Below are positions 7,708 to 7,817 of a stretch of 7,817 bases of DNA, in pieces. Each line of letters opens with the position of its first letter. Position 1 is the first letter of the stretch. Source of the DNA: Thermohalobaculum sp035512995 (GTDB taxonomy: Bacteria; Pseudomonadota; Alphaproteobacteria; Rhodobacterales; Rhodobacteraceae). Location: assembly GCA_035512995.1 (NCBI GenBank), contig DATKCY010000067.1, forward strand, positions 1 through 7,817, read 5' to 3'. A program made the translations under genes and the position numbers. Below the pieces are notes generated by a model, which saw only the letters and a list, made by a program, of their open reading frames with translations, made no database searches and was not told the origin of the DNA.

Positions 7708-7817
7708 CCGGCATTCCCGTTCGAGCGGCCCCAGGACGCGGACTCATTATGCAGCAAGCAGATGCGGATTGCGGCGAGCTTGAGAGCGCGGATACCGCGG
7801 CCCGCCGAAGGCTCACG

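Noticed and set aside
5279..7783. 834-codon open frame on the plus strand
   Set aside because: It lies antisense to the CFA-type gene and the methionine synthase, both with clear family motifs. Long antisense frames are common at this GC content, and its translation is rich in Arg, Ala, Val, Asp and Gly with no recognisable domain.
7749..7817. Possible start of a divergent plus-strand gene (MQQADADCGELESADTAARR...) running off the window
   Set aside because: Only 23 codons are visible, the ribosome site is weak, third-position GC is low for this genome and no family is recognised. It cannot be supported without more sequence.
7638..7817. Minus-strand frame open from the window edge to the TGA at 7638
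   Set aside because: Sixty codons without a stop, but the translation has no protein-like pattern and it overlaps the likely promoter; openness alone is weak evidence at high GC.
7637..7817. SAM-responsive riboswitch upstream of the methyltransferase/methionine synthase pair
   Set aside because: I looked for SAM-II and SAM/SAH type cores because of the gene functions, but saw no matching conserved bases or pseudoknot pattern.

Overview
The window is high-GC bacterial DNA, and its protein sequences point to an alphaproteobacterium, most likely of the Rhodobacterales type. The main reasons are the IlvN form (an N-terminal extension of about 25 residues before the ACT domain), the IlvB signature around its NNERLGMVRQWQ block, and the 340-residue core methionine synthase. 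This placement is by recognition from memory; no search was run. Every well-supported gene lies on the minus strand, so transcription runs from right to left.

Right part (about 7817 to 5294): a short upstream region with a possible promoter and a three-codon open frame leads into a cyclopropane-fatty-acid-synthase-type SAM-dependent methyltransferase. A core-type cobalamin-independent methionine synthase (C-terminal catalytic half only) follows 12 bp later. The first enzyme consumes SAM and the second makes methionine, the SAM precursor, so the pair looks like a small methyl-supply and methyl-use operon. A hairpin without a U-tract lies just downstream.

Middle part (5172 to 908): a complete branched-chain amino acid operon. 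It has a candidate sigma-70 promoter, a 15-codon leader peptide (MQDILVIAARGPRME) with the run Ile-Leu-Val-Ile, alternative RNA hairpins and a typical terminator hairpin with seven U. Then come ilvB, ilvN, an unrecognised lipoprotein gene coupled to ilvN by a GTGA overlap, ilvC, and an intrinsic terminator right after ilvC. IlvB/IlvN (acetohydroxyacid synthase) and IlvC (ketol-acid reductoisomerase) catalyse the first two common steps to valine, leucine and isoleucine. The leader is best read as a ribosome-mediated transcription attenuator that senses the charging of Ile, Leu and Val tRNAs.

Left part (935 to 1): a 107-residue acidic hypothetical protein flanked by two intergenic stretches of about 250 bp rich in inverted repeats, then the first 38 codons of a probable membrane protein cut by the window edge. 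I saw no tRNA, rRNA, CRISPR array, insertion sequence or phage gene. The enzymes are ordinary core metabolism. The parts worth a second look are the ilv leader, the lipoprotein gene inside the ilv operon, the altered TPP/Mg motif of IlvB, and the Cfa-methionine synthase pairing.
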